Source: Alphaproteobacteria bacterium
Lineage (GTDB): Bacteria; Pseudomonadota; Alphaproteobacteria; Acetobacterales; Acetobacteraceae
Length of the DNA stretch: 58,522 nucleotides
Reading direction: 5' to 3'
NCBI GenBank assembly: GCA_016869735.1
Contig: VGDL01000017.1
Coordinates: forward strand, 1 to 58,522
Both the position numbers and the translations under genes were made by a program. Every line of letters begins with the position of its first letter. The stretch's first letter is position 1. Shown here one piece after another: positions 46,648 to 54,600 of the stretch. The notes below the pieces were generated by a model that did not search any database, was not told the DNA's origin, and saw only the letters and a list, made by a program, of their open reading frames with translations.

Positions 46648-47085
46648 ATGCTCATCCACGCAAGTGCAGCAGCTTGGGGATCAGAGGCGGTGCTGTTCCG
46701 CGGCCCATCCGGTGCAGGCAAATCCGATCTGGTGCTGCGCCTGATCGGGCGCGGCTGGCATTTGGTGGCGGATGATCAGGTGATGCTCGAAGGCACAGAA
46801 GTCAGCGCGCCGCCCGCATTGCTCGGTATGTTGGAAATTCGCGGCCTTGGGATTTTGACCGCGCTGCCTTTTGCTGAAAATGTACAGCTTCGCCTGGTGG
46901 TGGATTTGGCCGCGCGCGCCGATGTGCCGCGCCTGCCAGAACCAGCCTTCTGGCAAGGCCCGGCCGGCGCAGTGCCGCGCATCACGCTGCACGCTTTTGA
47001 AGATTCGGCCTGCGATAAGGTGATTTACGCGCTTGGCGCCGCCACCGGGCGTCTGCACCTAAAGGCCGGGGCCTTCGCCGCATGA
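46648..47085 (+). CDS. hprK: HPr kinase/phosphorylase, short alphaproteobacterial form
   Basis: A 145-residue kinase domain only: Walker A G-P-S-G-A-G-K-S at about residues 19-26, and V-A-D-D-Q-V near 44. It lacks the N-terminal domain of Gram-positive HprK. In alphaproteobacteria it phosphorylates HPr on a serine (here in V-S-I-M-G-L-M) and links PTS state to metabolism and exopolysaccharide. First gene of an operon with rapZ, an EIIA, HPr and EI, joined by 4-bp overlaps. Confidence 0.93.
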   Translation: MLIHASAAAWGSEAVLFRGPSGAGKSDLVLRLIGRGWHLVADDQVMLEGTEVSAPPALLGMLEIRGLGILTALPFAENVQLRLVVDLAARADVPRLPEPAFWQGPAGAVPRITLHAFEDSACDKVIYALGAATGRLHLKAGAFAA

Positions 47086-48017
47086 CCACCCCGACGCGCG
47101 ATATTGTCCTAGTCACCGGGCTTTCCGGCGCAGGCAAGGCTTCCATCCTGCGCGTGCTTGAAGATTTGGGGTTTGAGACAGTGGACAACCCGCCCATTTC
47201 CATCCTGGAATCGTTGGTGGGTGATGGCGTGCTGCCTCTGGCTGCCGGAATTGATGCGCGCACGCGCGATTTCGATGCCGCCGCTGCGCTGCGCGTTCTG
47301 GAACGCTTGCGGCTGCGCTCCGACATCAACGTCTCTCTCATTTTCGCAACCGCCGAGGATGAGGCGCTGCTCCGCCGCTATACCGAATCCCGCCGCCGTC
47401 ACCCGCTGGCGCCAGGTGGCCCCATGGGATCGCGCGTGCTGGATGGCATTGCGCGCGAAAAGGCGCTGCTGGAGGCGCTGCGCGATACCGCGGACCTGAC
47501 GATTGATACCTCGGACCTGCCGCTCGCGGATTTGCGCCGCATGATTGAAGGGCGCTTTGCCCCGGATGCCGCGGCGGGGCTGGCGGTTTCGCTGCTGTCC
47601 TTCGCCTATCCCAAGGGCCTGCCGCGAGAAGCCGATTTGGTTTTTGATGTACGCTTTCTGCGCAACCCGCATTATGACCCGGTGCTGCGCCCCATGACCG
47701 GCCAGACCGCGCCTGTGGCAGCCTTCATTGAAGCCGATCCGGATTTTTCCGCCTTTTGGGATAGGTTACGGGATTTTCTTGAGCTTTTGCTGCCGCGTTA
47801 TGCTGCCGAAGGAAAAAAATATTTCACCATCGCGGTCGGCTGCACGGGGGGCAAGCATCGGTCTGTCCTTGTCGCGGAACGCCTGGCGGGGCATCTTCAG
47901 GCTTCCGGGTGGCGAGTAGACCTCGCGCATCGGGAATTGAAAATTAACGGCGGACAGGCTAGCCCCTCCGGCGCTTCTACCGCTTCGGGCCAGGAGGCCC
48001 TTTCGCAAGCATCATGA
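47082..48017 (+). CDS. rapZ: RapZ-family RNase adapter / nucleotide-binding protein
   Basis: A 311-residue member of the RapZ (YvcJ/YhbJ) family. The N-terminal P-loop reads G-L-S-G-A-G-K-A-S-I-L (residues ~13-23), then D-N-P-P-I-S-I near 40, A-T-A-E-D-E-A-L-L-R-R and the C-terminal G-C-T-G-G-K-H-R-S-V signature. In E. coli RapZ steers RNase E to GlmZ; in alphaproteobacteria this is established only by analogy. The last Walker A residue is alanine instead of serine/threonine. It overlaps hprK and the EIIA gene by 4 bp on each side. Confidence 0.92.
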   Translation: MTTPTRDIVLVTGLSGAGKASILRVLEDLGFETVDNPPISILESLVGDGVLPLAAGIDARTRDFDAAAALRVLERLRLRSDINVSLIFATAEDEALLRRYTESRRRHPLAPGGPMGSRVLDGIAREKALLEALRDTADLTIDTSDLPLADLRRMIEGRFAPDAAAGLAVSLLSFAYPKGLPREADLVFDVRFLRNPHYDPVLRPMTGQTAPVAAFIEADPDFSAFWDRLRDFLELLLPRYAAEGKKYFTIAVGCTGGKHRSVLVAERLAGHLQASGWRVDLAHRELKINGGQASPSGASTASGQEALSQAS

Positions 48018-48439
48018 TTGGTCTTGTTCTGGTTTCCCATGGCAGGTTGGCCGAAGAATTGCGGCTGGCGATGGAGCATGTTGTCGGCCCGCAGCAAGCG
48101 GTAGCCACCGTCTGCATCGGCCCCGATGATGATATGGATTTGCGTCGGCGCGAAATACGCGGCTGCATCGCAAGCGTGGACCAGGGTGATGGCGTTGTTG
48201 TGCTGACCGATATGTATGGCGGCACGCCTTCAAACCTGGCTATGCAAATGGTGGAAAAAGGCAAGCCGGTGGAAGTGCTGGCCGGCGTGAATCTGCCGCT
48301 ACTGGTCAAACTTGCGAAGGTGCGCGGCAGTGAACCGCTGCACGAAGCACTGGATCACGCCAAGGCAGCAGGGCGGAAATATATCGCACTTGCCCGCGAT
48401 GTTGCCGGCGCCAAGCCCAATGGCAGCGCCAAGGAATGA
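48014..48439 (+). CDS. PTS EIIA component, mannose (ManX) family, regulatory
   Basis: A 141-residue EIIA-Man-like domain: V-L-V-S-H-G-R-L-A-E-E-L carries the phosphorylated histidine (H9). D-M-Y-G-G-T-P-S-N and L-A-G-V-N-L-P-L-L-V-K are conserved. No EIIB, C or D permease components are in the window, so it should act as a regulatory phosphate carrier in a PTS relay, as in other alphaproteobacteria where this gene lies between rapZ and ptsH. Confidence 0.92.
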   Translation: MIGLVLVSHGRLAEELRLAMEHVVGPQQAVATVCIGPDDDMDLRRREIRGCIASVDQGDGVVVLTDMYGGTPSNLAMQMVEKGKPVEVLAGVNLPLLVKLAKVRGSEPLHEALDHAKAAGRKYIALARDVAGAKPNGSAKE

Positions 48440-48741
48440 ACGAAGCTGCCCCGGCCCCTTCTTCCGAAGGCATGGTGCTGCGCCGCAGCGTTGTCATTCC
48501 GAATAGCCGTGGCCTGCACGCCCGCGCAGCAGCCAAGCTTGTTGCATTGGCAGAACGCTATTCTGCTTGCGTGAATGTGCTGCGTGATGGGCAGAGCGTG
48601 CCAGCCGTTTCCATCATGGGGTTGATGATGCTGGGTGCCGGGCGCGGTGCCGAAATTGTGATCGAAGCTGAAGGCTGGGACGCCAAGGAAGCTTTGGACG
48701 CGGTGGCTGGCTTGGTCGAAGCAGGCTTCCATGAAGAGTGA
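48436..48741 (+). CDS. ptsH: HPr phosphocarrier protein
   Basis: A 101-residue HPr with R-G-L-H-A-R-A-A-A-K (phosphorylated H28) and the serine of V-S-I-M-G-L-M that HprK can modify. A start 36 nt downstream (M13) would give a standard ~89-residue HPr. I keep ATG 48436 because it overlaps the EIIA stop, as the other genes in this operon do. HPr receives phosphate from EI and passes it to the EIIA. Its end overlaps the EI start by 11 bp. Confidence 0.93.
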   Translation: MNEAAPAPSSEGMVLRRSVVIPNSRGLHARAAAKLVALAERYSACVNVLRDGQSVPAVSIMGLMMLGAGRGAEIVIEAEGWDAKEALDAVAGLVEAGFHEE

Positions 48742-50557
48742 AACGCCCGCCCGCCCGCGCGCGGCAAAATCCCCGCGTCGGCGCGAAACGCAGCTTCGCG
48801 GCATTGCGGTTTCGCCCGGCATTGCTATTGGCCCTGCTTTTGACACCAGCGAAGCACCCGCCGAAGCACCGCGCCGGCGCATCACCACTGAAGCGATTGA
48901 AGCGGAACGCCTGCGCCTGGCCGATGCGGTCGCGTTTTCGCGCAAGCAGGTCACCAAACTCAAAACGCGCATCGCCATCCTGCCTGAAGAAGCGCAGGAG
49001 GAAATCGCGCCCTTGCTTGATGCGCATCTGCTCATGCTCGGCAATTCGCGCCTGATCCGTGGTGCGCGCAAAAGGATTGAGGGCGAATTGCTGGCCGCCG
49101 AGACCGCCATCACGGATGAGGGGGAAGCGATTGCGGAAGCGATCCTTGCCGCAAAGGATGATGACCGCGCCGGCCTCACGCGCCGTGCAACGGAAGTGCG
49201 TGACATTGCGCGGCGCGTCACGCGCAACCTGACAGCAACGCCCTTTCGCAGCCTGAAGAATCTGCCAGAAGGGTGCATTCTCATTGCTGAGGAACTCACG
49301 CCCTCAGACGCTGCCCTATTGGACCCGGCGCGCATTGCGGGTGTGGCGACAGATGAAGGCGGCGCGGATGGCCATACCGCCATCATGCTGCGCGCGCTTG
49401 GCATTCCTTCAGTGCTTGGCGTGCCGGGGCTGACAGAAAGCGTGCGGCGCAATGACCAGGTGGTGCTGGATGGCGCAGCGGGGAGTATTGCCATCCATCC
49501 TGAAGCGGCGACGCTGTCGGCTGCCAAGGAAAAGCTTGCGGCCTATGCGCGGGAACGCGCGCGGCTTGGGCGCTTGCGCCGGCTGCCCGCCATCACCACT
49601 GATGGCGAAGAAGTGGAATTGCAGGCCAATCTGGAAATTCCGCAGGAATTGCCGCTGATCGCGCAAGCCGGCGCGCAGGGCATTGGTTTGCTCCGCACCG
49701 AATTCCTGTTCATGAACCGCGAGGATTTGCCGGATGAGGAAGCGCAATGCGCTGCCTATCGCCAAATCCTGGAAGCGATGGGCCAGGACCCGGTGACCAT
49801 CCGCGTGCTGGATTGGGGGGGCGAGAAGGATATCGCCGCCCTTGCTGAAGGCGTGGCACCCGTTCATGCCGGCGCCAATCCTGCGCTTGGGCTGCGTGGC
49901 ATCAGGTTATTGCTGCATCGGCCCGAATTGCTGGAAGTGCAATTTGCCGCGATTTTGCGCGTGGCAGCGGAAGCGCCTGATGGCAATGTACGACTGCTGC
50001 TGCCGATGGTGACAATTCCTGAGGAAATGAAGCAGGCGCGCGATATTTTTGACCGCGTTGCACGGCGGCTCCGCCGGCGGGGTGACAAGCTGCCGGAAAA
50101 GCTTCCGCTGCTGGGTGCCATGATTGAAACACCAGGTGCGGCGCTGGCGGCGGATGCGATTGCGCTGGAAGCAGATTTCTTTTCCATCGGCAGCAATGAT
50201 CTGGCGATGTATACGCTCGCCGTTGATCGCGGTGATGCGGAAGTGGCACATCTTTATGACCCGCTGCACCCGGCTGTGCTGCGCCTGATGCAATTCGCGA
50301 CCGAAGCCGCGCTCAGGCTACGCATGCCGGTTTCGATTTGCGGGGAGATGGCAGGTAATCCACAATTGATCCCGCTTTTGCTTGGGCTTGGCATTCGCAG
50401 CTTTTCGATGAATGCATCCGCCATTCCACGCGTGAAGCAGGCGGTGCGCGGGCTTGATATCGGCGATTGCGCGCGCTTTGCGCGCCGCGTGATGGAACAA
50501 AGCGACCCGGCGCGGATACGCGAATTGGTGGCGGGGTTTGCGGCGGAGAAGGCCTGA
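48731..50557 (+). CDS. ptsI: PTS Enzyme I (phosphoenolpyruvate-protein phosphotransferase)
   Basis: A 608-residue Enzyme I: the phosphohistidine domain has G-G-A-D-G-H-T-A-I (H215). The PEP-binding TIM barrel carries G-I-G-L-L-R-T-E-F-L-F near ~320, the active-site G-A-M-I-E-T-P-G near 460, and F-F-S-I-G-S-N-D-L-A near 475. There is no N-terminal GAF domain (as in EI-Ntr, ~750 aa), but no sugar permease either. The ~20 basic N-terminal residues before the domain are unusual. Ends the hprK operon; its stop codon lies in a hairpin shared with azlD. Confidence 0.92.
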   Translation: MKSETPARPRAAKSPRRRETQLRGIAVSPGIAIGPAFDTSEAPAEAPRRRITTEAIEAERLRLADAVAFSRKQVTKLKTRIAILPEEAQEEIAPLLDAHLLMLGNSRLIRGARKRIEGELLAAETAITDEGEAIAEAILAAKDDDRAGLTRRATEVRDIARRVTRNLTATPFRSLKNLPEGCILIAEELTPSDAALLDPARIAGVATDEGGADGHTAIMLRALGIPSVLGVPGLTESVRRNDQVVLDGAAGSIAIHPEAATLSAAKEKLAAYARERARLGRLRRLPAITTDGEEVELQANLEIPQELPLIAQAGAQGIGLLRTEFLFMNREDLPDEEAQCAAYRQILEAMGQDPVTIRVLDWGGEKDIAALAEGVAPVHAGANPALGLRGIRLLLHRPELLEVQFAAILRVAAEAPDGNVRLLLPMVTIPEEMKQARDIFDRVARRLRRRGDKLPEKLPLLGAMIETPGAALAADAIALEADFFSIGSNDLAMYTLAVDRGDAEVAHLYDPLHPAVLRLMQFATEAALRLRMPVSICGEMAGNPQLIPLLLGLGIRSFSMNASAIPRVKQAVRGLDIGDCARFARRVMEQSDPARIRELVAGFAAEKA

Positions 50558-50575
50558 AGTTTTCCTGATCAGGCC
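50551..50575. terminator. Hairpin shared by the ptsI and azlD stop codons
   Basis: GGCCTGA (50551-50557) pairs with TCAGGCC (50569-50575) in a perfect 7-bp stem with an 11-nt loop. The left arm contains the ptsI TGA and the right arm, on the minus strand, the azlD TGA. It may end or stabilise both convergent transcripts. No U-run follows on either strand. Confidence 0.5.
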
Positions 50576-50892
50576 AATAACGCCCGCAAAGCCAGCATCG
50601 CTACCAGCCCAACCACCAGCGCCGGCAGCAGATTGCGCCCGAAGGCAAGGCACACCGCAACCCCCACGCCAAGCCCGCAAAGCCGCGCTGCCAGTGGCAC
50701 ATCCGCCAGCGCCCCGCTTGGTGCGATGATCGCCAGCATCACAAAGGCCGCGAGGGTTGCCTGCGCAATCGCCGTTGCCCAGGCAATGATGGGATGATCC
50801 GCGCCAAGCCCGCCCGCCAGCCAAACGCCCGCGCTGCGCAGCAACAGGCAGGCAAGCGCGGTGAGCGCGAGGGCAAGGTCAGCGGCCTCCAC
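50569..50892 (-). CDS. azlD: AzlD-family branched-chain amino acid exporter subunit
   Basis: A 107-residue membrane protein with three to four hydrophobic segments, typical of AzlD, which pairs with AzlC to export branched-chain amino acids (or related compounds) across the inner membrane. I place the start at GTG 50892, which overlaps the AzlC stop by 14 bp and gives the normal family length. A longer frame to 51138 is an out-of-phase shadow of azlC. Confidence 0.8.
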   Translation of the reverse strand: MEAADLALALTALACLLLRSAGVWLAGGLGADHPIIAWATAIAQATLAAFVMLAIIAPSGALADVPLAARLCGLGVGVAVCLAFGRNLLPALVVGLVAMLALRALLA

Positions 50893-51592
50893 GCGCCCGC
50901 CCCCATAAAAAGGCAGCAGTGCCGCCAATGATTCCCGCCGCCAAGAGCCCCATGGAAGATGGCAGGATGAAAACCAGTCCTGCCGCCGCTGCACCGCATA
51001 GAATGGCGCGGCGCGGTGCGGGCTTATCCAAATCAGCCGCCAGCAGCAGCGCGTAGTAAAGCGGATTGACGAATAGCAACGCGGCGCGCGCGTGATCATC
51101 CAACATGCCGGCGACGTAAAACCCAGCCAGCGCGGCAAGCCCCGCCACTACCCAGCTTGTCAGGCCAAAACCCAAAAACCAAGCGAGCCGCGCCCCCGCC
51201 GCGATTTTGGGAAAGGCGCGCATCGCCGCGGCCCAGGGTGTGACTGCGATGAAGGGAATGGCCGGGATCAGGCGCTTGCGTTCCGCCACGCCGAATAAGG
51301 GCGTGATGGCAATCGCCATGGGCAGAAAACGCGCATTCACCGCAATGGCGCCCATCACCGCAGGCGCGATCCCGCCCACAAAACCCGTACTAGCGGCCTG
51401 CACCAGCACCAATTGCCCGGGCATGCCATAAATCGCCCAGCACGCCACCAGCGCCCAACCTGGCGGCAGCCCCGCTTCACGCACCGCGGCCCCAAAGGCA
51501 AGAAATGTCGCTGCCATGGCAACGCCCGCAGCACCCACCGCATCGCGCGCCCCAAACAGCGCCGCACCGCGCGAGGAGGTGACACTACCCAT
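50879..51592 (-). CDS. azlC: AzlC-family branched-chain amino acid permease
   Basis: A 237-residue protein with about seven to eight membrane segments. S-S-R-G-A-A-L-F-G precedes the first helix; N-A-R-F-L-P-M-A and P-L-Y-Y-A-L-L follow, all standard in AzlC. ATG 51592 has GGAAGG 8 nt upstream; a longer frame to 51664 adds non-homologous residues. It converges on nothing and is followed by azlD, its usual partner. Confidence 0.88.
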   Translation of the reverse strand: MGSVTSSRGAALFGARDAVGAAGVAMAATFLAFGAAVREAGLPPGWALVACWAIYGMPGQLVLVQAASTGFVGGIAPAVMGAIAVNARFLPMAIAITPLFGVAERKRLIPAIPFIAVTPWAAAMRAFPKIAAGARLAWFLGFGLTSWVVAGLAALAGFYVAGMLDDHARAALLFVNPLYYALLLAADLDKPAPRRAILCGAAAAGLVFILPSSMGLLAAGIIGGTAAFLWGRARGGR

Positions 51593-51638
51593 GCGGGCTT
51601 CCTTCCCCGCCTGCGGCTGGCTGGTCTGACTGCATGCC

Positions 51639-54600
51639 CTAAAGCTTGACCACACCCGCGCCAATCAACCCCGCAAGCCGCGCAGCGATGGCAGGTGCAG
51701 CATTGGTATCCAACCCCAATAGGCGATGAATACCGGCGGCGAGTTCAGCTTCCGTCGTCCTTGGCCTGAGTGCCAAAAGTTTTTCAGCAGCAGCGGCGAT
51801 CTCACGCGGCGATACGGCAGCAGCGCGGCGCAAATGGGCGCCCACCGCGCGGCGATCTCGGGCGGAGATGATGGAGGCTTCGGCCAGCAGAAAACCCTGT
51901 TCTTCCTTCACGCCATGCAATTGCCGCGCAAGCGCCAAGGCCTGACGCAGCGCATCGCGTGCCGGCGTGGGCAGCGCTTCCAGCCCCCATAATAACCGCA
52001 CGCGTTCAGCAAGGCTTTCGATCGTAATCGGCGCTTCAACGTTGATGATATCCGCGACAATAGCGGCGAGTGTCGCGAAGGGCACATCCGCAATCGCGGT
52101 ATCCTTCGGCACCTCCGGCGCGGCTTCGCGGTAAGGTTCGGCCAAGCCGGTTGCCGGCGCGGGTATTGCTGCTTCCGGCGCGGCGGTAGCGGGCGCGGCA
52201 CCCAATAGGGCAGCGATGCGCGCGGCCTCAGCCTCTGGCCTGCCATACCAGGAAAGTGACCAGGCGCGCGCCAGTTTCCAGCCCATCCCCTCAAGCGCAC
52301 TGGCGCGGCCCCTTTCGCGATCCCGCGCCGAACGCAACGCCGCCCAATCCCCCGCATCGGCTTCAATACCCAGCACATAATCGCCGGCATCGCGCGCCGC
52401 GACATCTAGGAATAGGCCGGCCATACCCACGCGCGGTACCGCTTCCTTGCCCGCGGCTTCTATCGCCTTGCCAATGGCCGCCGCGATCGGCGCCGGTTGG
52501 GTTTTTGCTGCTGCGGCGCGCGGTTCATCCCCGGCGGCGGCGAAGGCGAGGAAGGATTTGAGAGTCGCGACCCCGCGCCCAGAAGCACGAGCCAAATCAA
52601 TGTCATCCGCACCGATGGATGAAAACACTATGCAGCGCTTCTTCGCGCGGGTGATCAGCACATTCAGCCGGCGTTCGCCACCATCAGCGGAAAGCGGGCC
52701 GAAGCGCATGGCAAGCTTGCCATCAGCGCCACGCCCATAGCCCACCGAAATCATGATCGAATCGCGTTCATCCCCCTGCACGTTTTCCAAATTCTTGACG
52801 AAAAACGGCTCATCCGGATGTGCGCCGAAAAACGCTTCCGTATCCGGATTGTCGCGCCGCGCCGCTTCAACCGCATTCAAGATGGCATCGCGCTGGCGAA
52901 TGGAAAACGCCGCAATCCCCAAGGTATCGCCGGGTGTTTCGCGTGCATGGGCAATGACGGCTTCCGCAACCGCGCGGGCTTCTTCCGCATTGGTCCCCGT
53001 ACCGCCGGTGTCAAACCGCCCTTCAACGCGGCGCAGTGAAAGCCCAAGCGCGGCAGACCGTGCGCGCGGCGATGGCAGAATGAAAAGCCGATTGTCGTAG
53101 AATTCCGCGTTGGATGTCGCGATCAGGCTTTCATGCCGGCTGCGATAATGCCAACGCAGCATGGCCGATGGCAGGCCGCGTGCATTGCAAAGCCCAAGAA
53201 TGCTTTCCACATCCCGCGCCGCGACATCATCAGCGGTGTCCTCGCGGGCTTCATCGCCTTCCTCACCTGTCATGCGTTGGAAGAAGCGTGTAGGCGGCAT
53301 TTGCTTGTCATCACCCACCACCACCACCTGCCGGCAACGCGTGATGGCGCCCAGTGCATCCACGGGCTCCACCTGGCTCGCTTCATCAATCACCAGCAGG
53401 TCAAAGGAAAGCCCGGGCTTCAGCCCATGCGGGGGGGCAAGGAATTGCGCCACCGAAAGCGGGCTCATCATGAAAATCGGCTTGGCCTTTTGCACCGCCT
53501 GGGATGCGCGGAGCATCAATTCGCGCACCGGCAAATGGCCGCGCTTTTTCTCCATCTCACCACGCAGCACCGCCATGCCCGGCGCGCCATCGCGCACTTC
53601 CTTCACGCGCACAGCATGGGCATGGGCCGCTTCCGCACGCGTCAGCGTAATGCGTGCGCGATCGGCTTCGCGGAAATCCGCAACCAGCCGATCCGCCGCC
53701 GCGCCGTCAAAAGCCGCCAATTCCGGGTGCTCAGTCATGGCAGCGCGAAGCAAGGCTTCATGCAGCGCGAAGGCGAAGACATCCTCGGCCGTTTCGGGCG
53801 CTACGCGGCCATCAGCCAGGCGTTCCAGTAACGCCTCAAGCCCATTGGCCGAAGCAGCAGCACGGCGCCATCCCAGCCAGGCATCAAGCGCTTCCGGCGT
53901 CGCCGCCCAATCGCCAAGGCGTTGAGCCAGTGTGGTGAAGGAAGGCTCCTCGGCGCCAAAGGCAATACGCGCATCAAGCTTCGTTGCCTGCTGCAATTCC
54001 TGAAAGGCAGCCAGCGCCGTTTCCAGCGGCGCGGCCTCGACAGGCTTGGCACCGTTCGCAAGCGCGGTCAGCGCCGCCGCGCCATGGGCTTTGCGCCAAC
54101 CGAGCAAGGCGGCCAGCGGCGCGGGATCACTCGCCTCTTGCTGCCAGAGCGTGCCGAAGGCGGCGCGGGCCAGAGCATCGCCGTTGCGCAGCACCTCACG
54201 CGCAGCCTGTCCGGCCAGGGCAGCATCAAGCGTCGGCAGCGGGTTTTCCGCATCACGCGCAACCCGTGCCGCGACCGCCTTGGCATCGCGCCGCGCACCA
54301 GACAGAAAGCCAAAAACACCGCCCGCTTCCGCAAGCGTGGCGCGGGCTTCCGCGATGCTCCCAACATCCAAGGCGCTGGGCAAAAGCTGTGGATCGGCCT
54401 TGGCTTTTTGCAAAGCACCCAGCGCCTGCACCAAGGCTTCCAGCGGCGCTAGATCGCCCGCCCAGGCTACGTGCTTGAGTGCTGCGGCATCATGCGGGGG
54501 CGCAGCGGCCAAGGCAGGGTTCAAGGCAAGCGTATCTTGCGCGGCTTGCGGCCCGGCATCCGCCCCCAGCGCCGCACCCGCCGCGGCAAAGGCACGAACC

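Noticed and set aside
50893-51138. Longer start for azlD
   Set aside because: The extension is out of phase with and inside azlC, and translates to a Trp/Arg-rich shadow; GTG 50892 gives the normal AzlD length.
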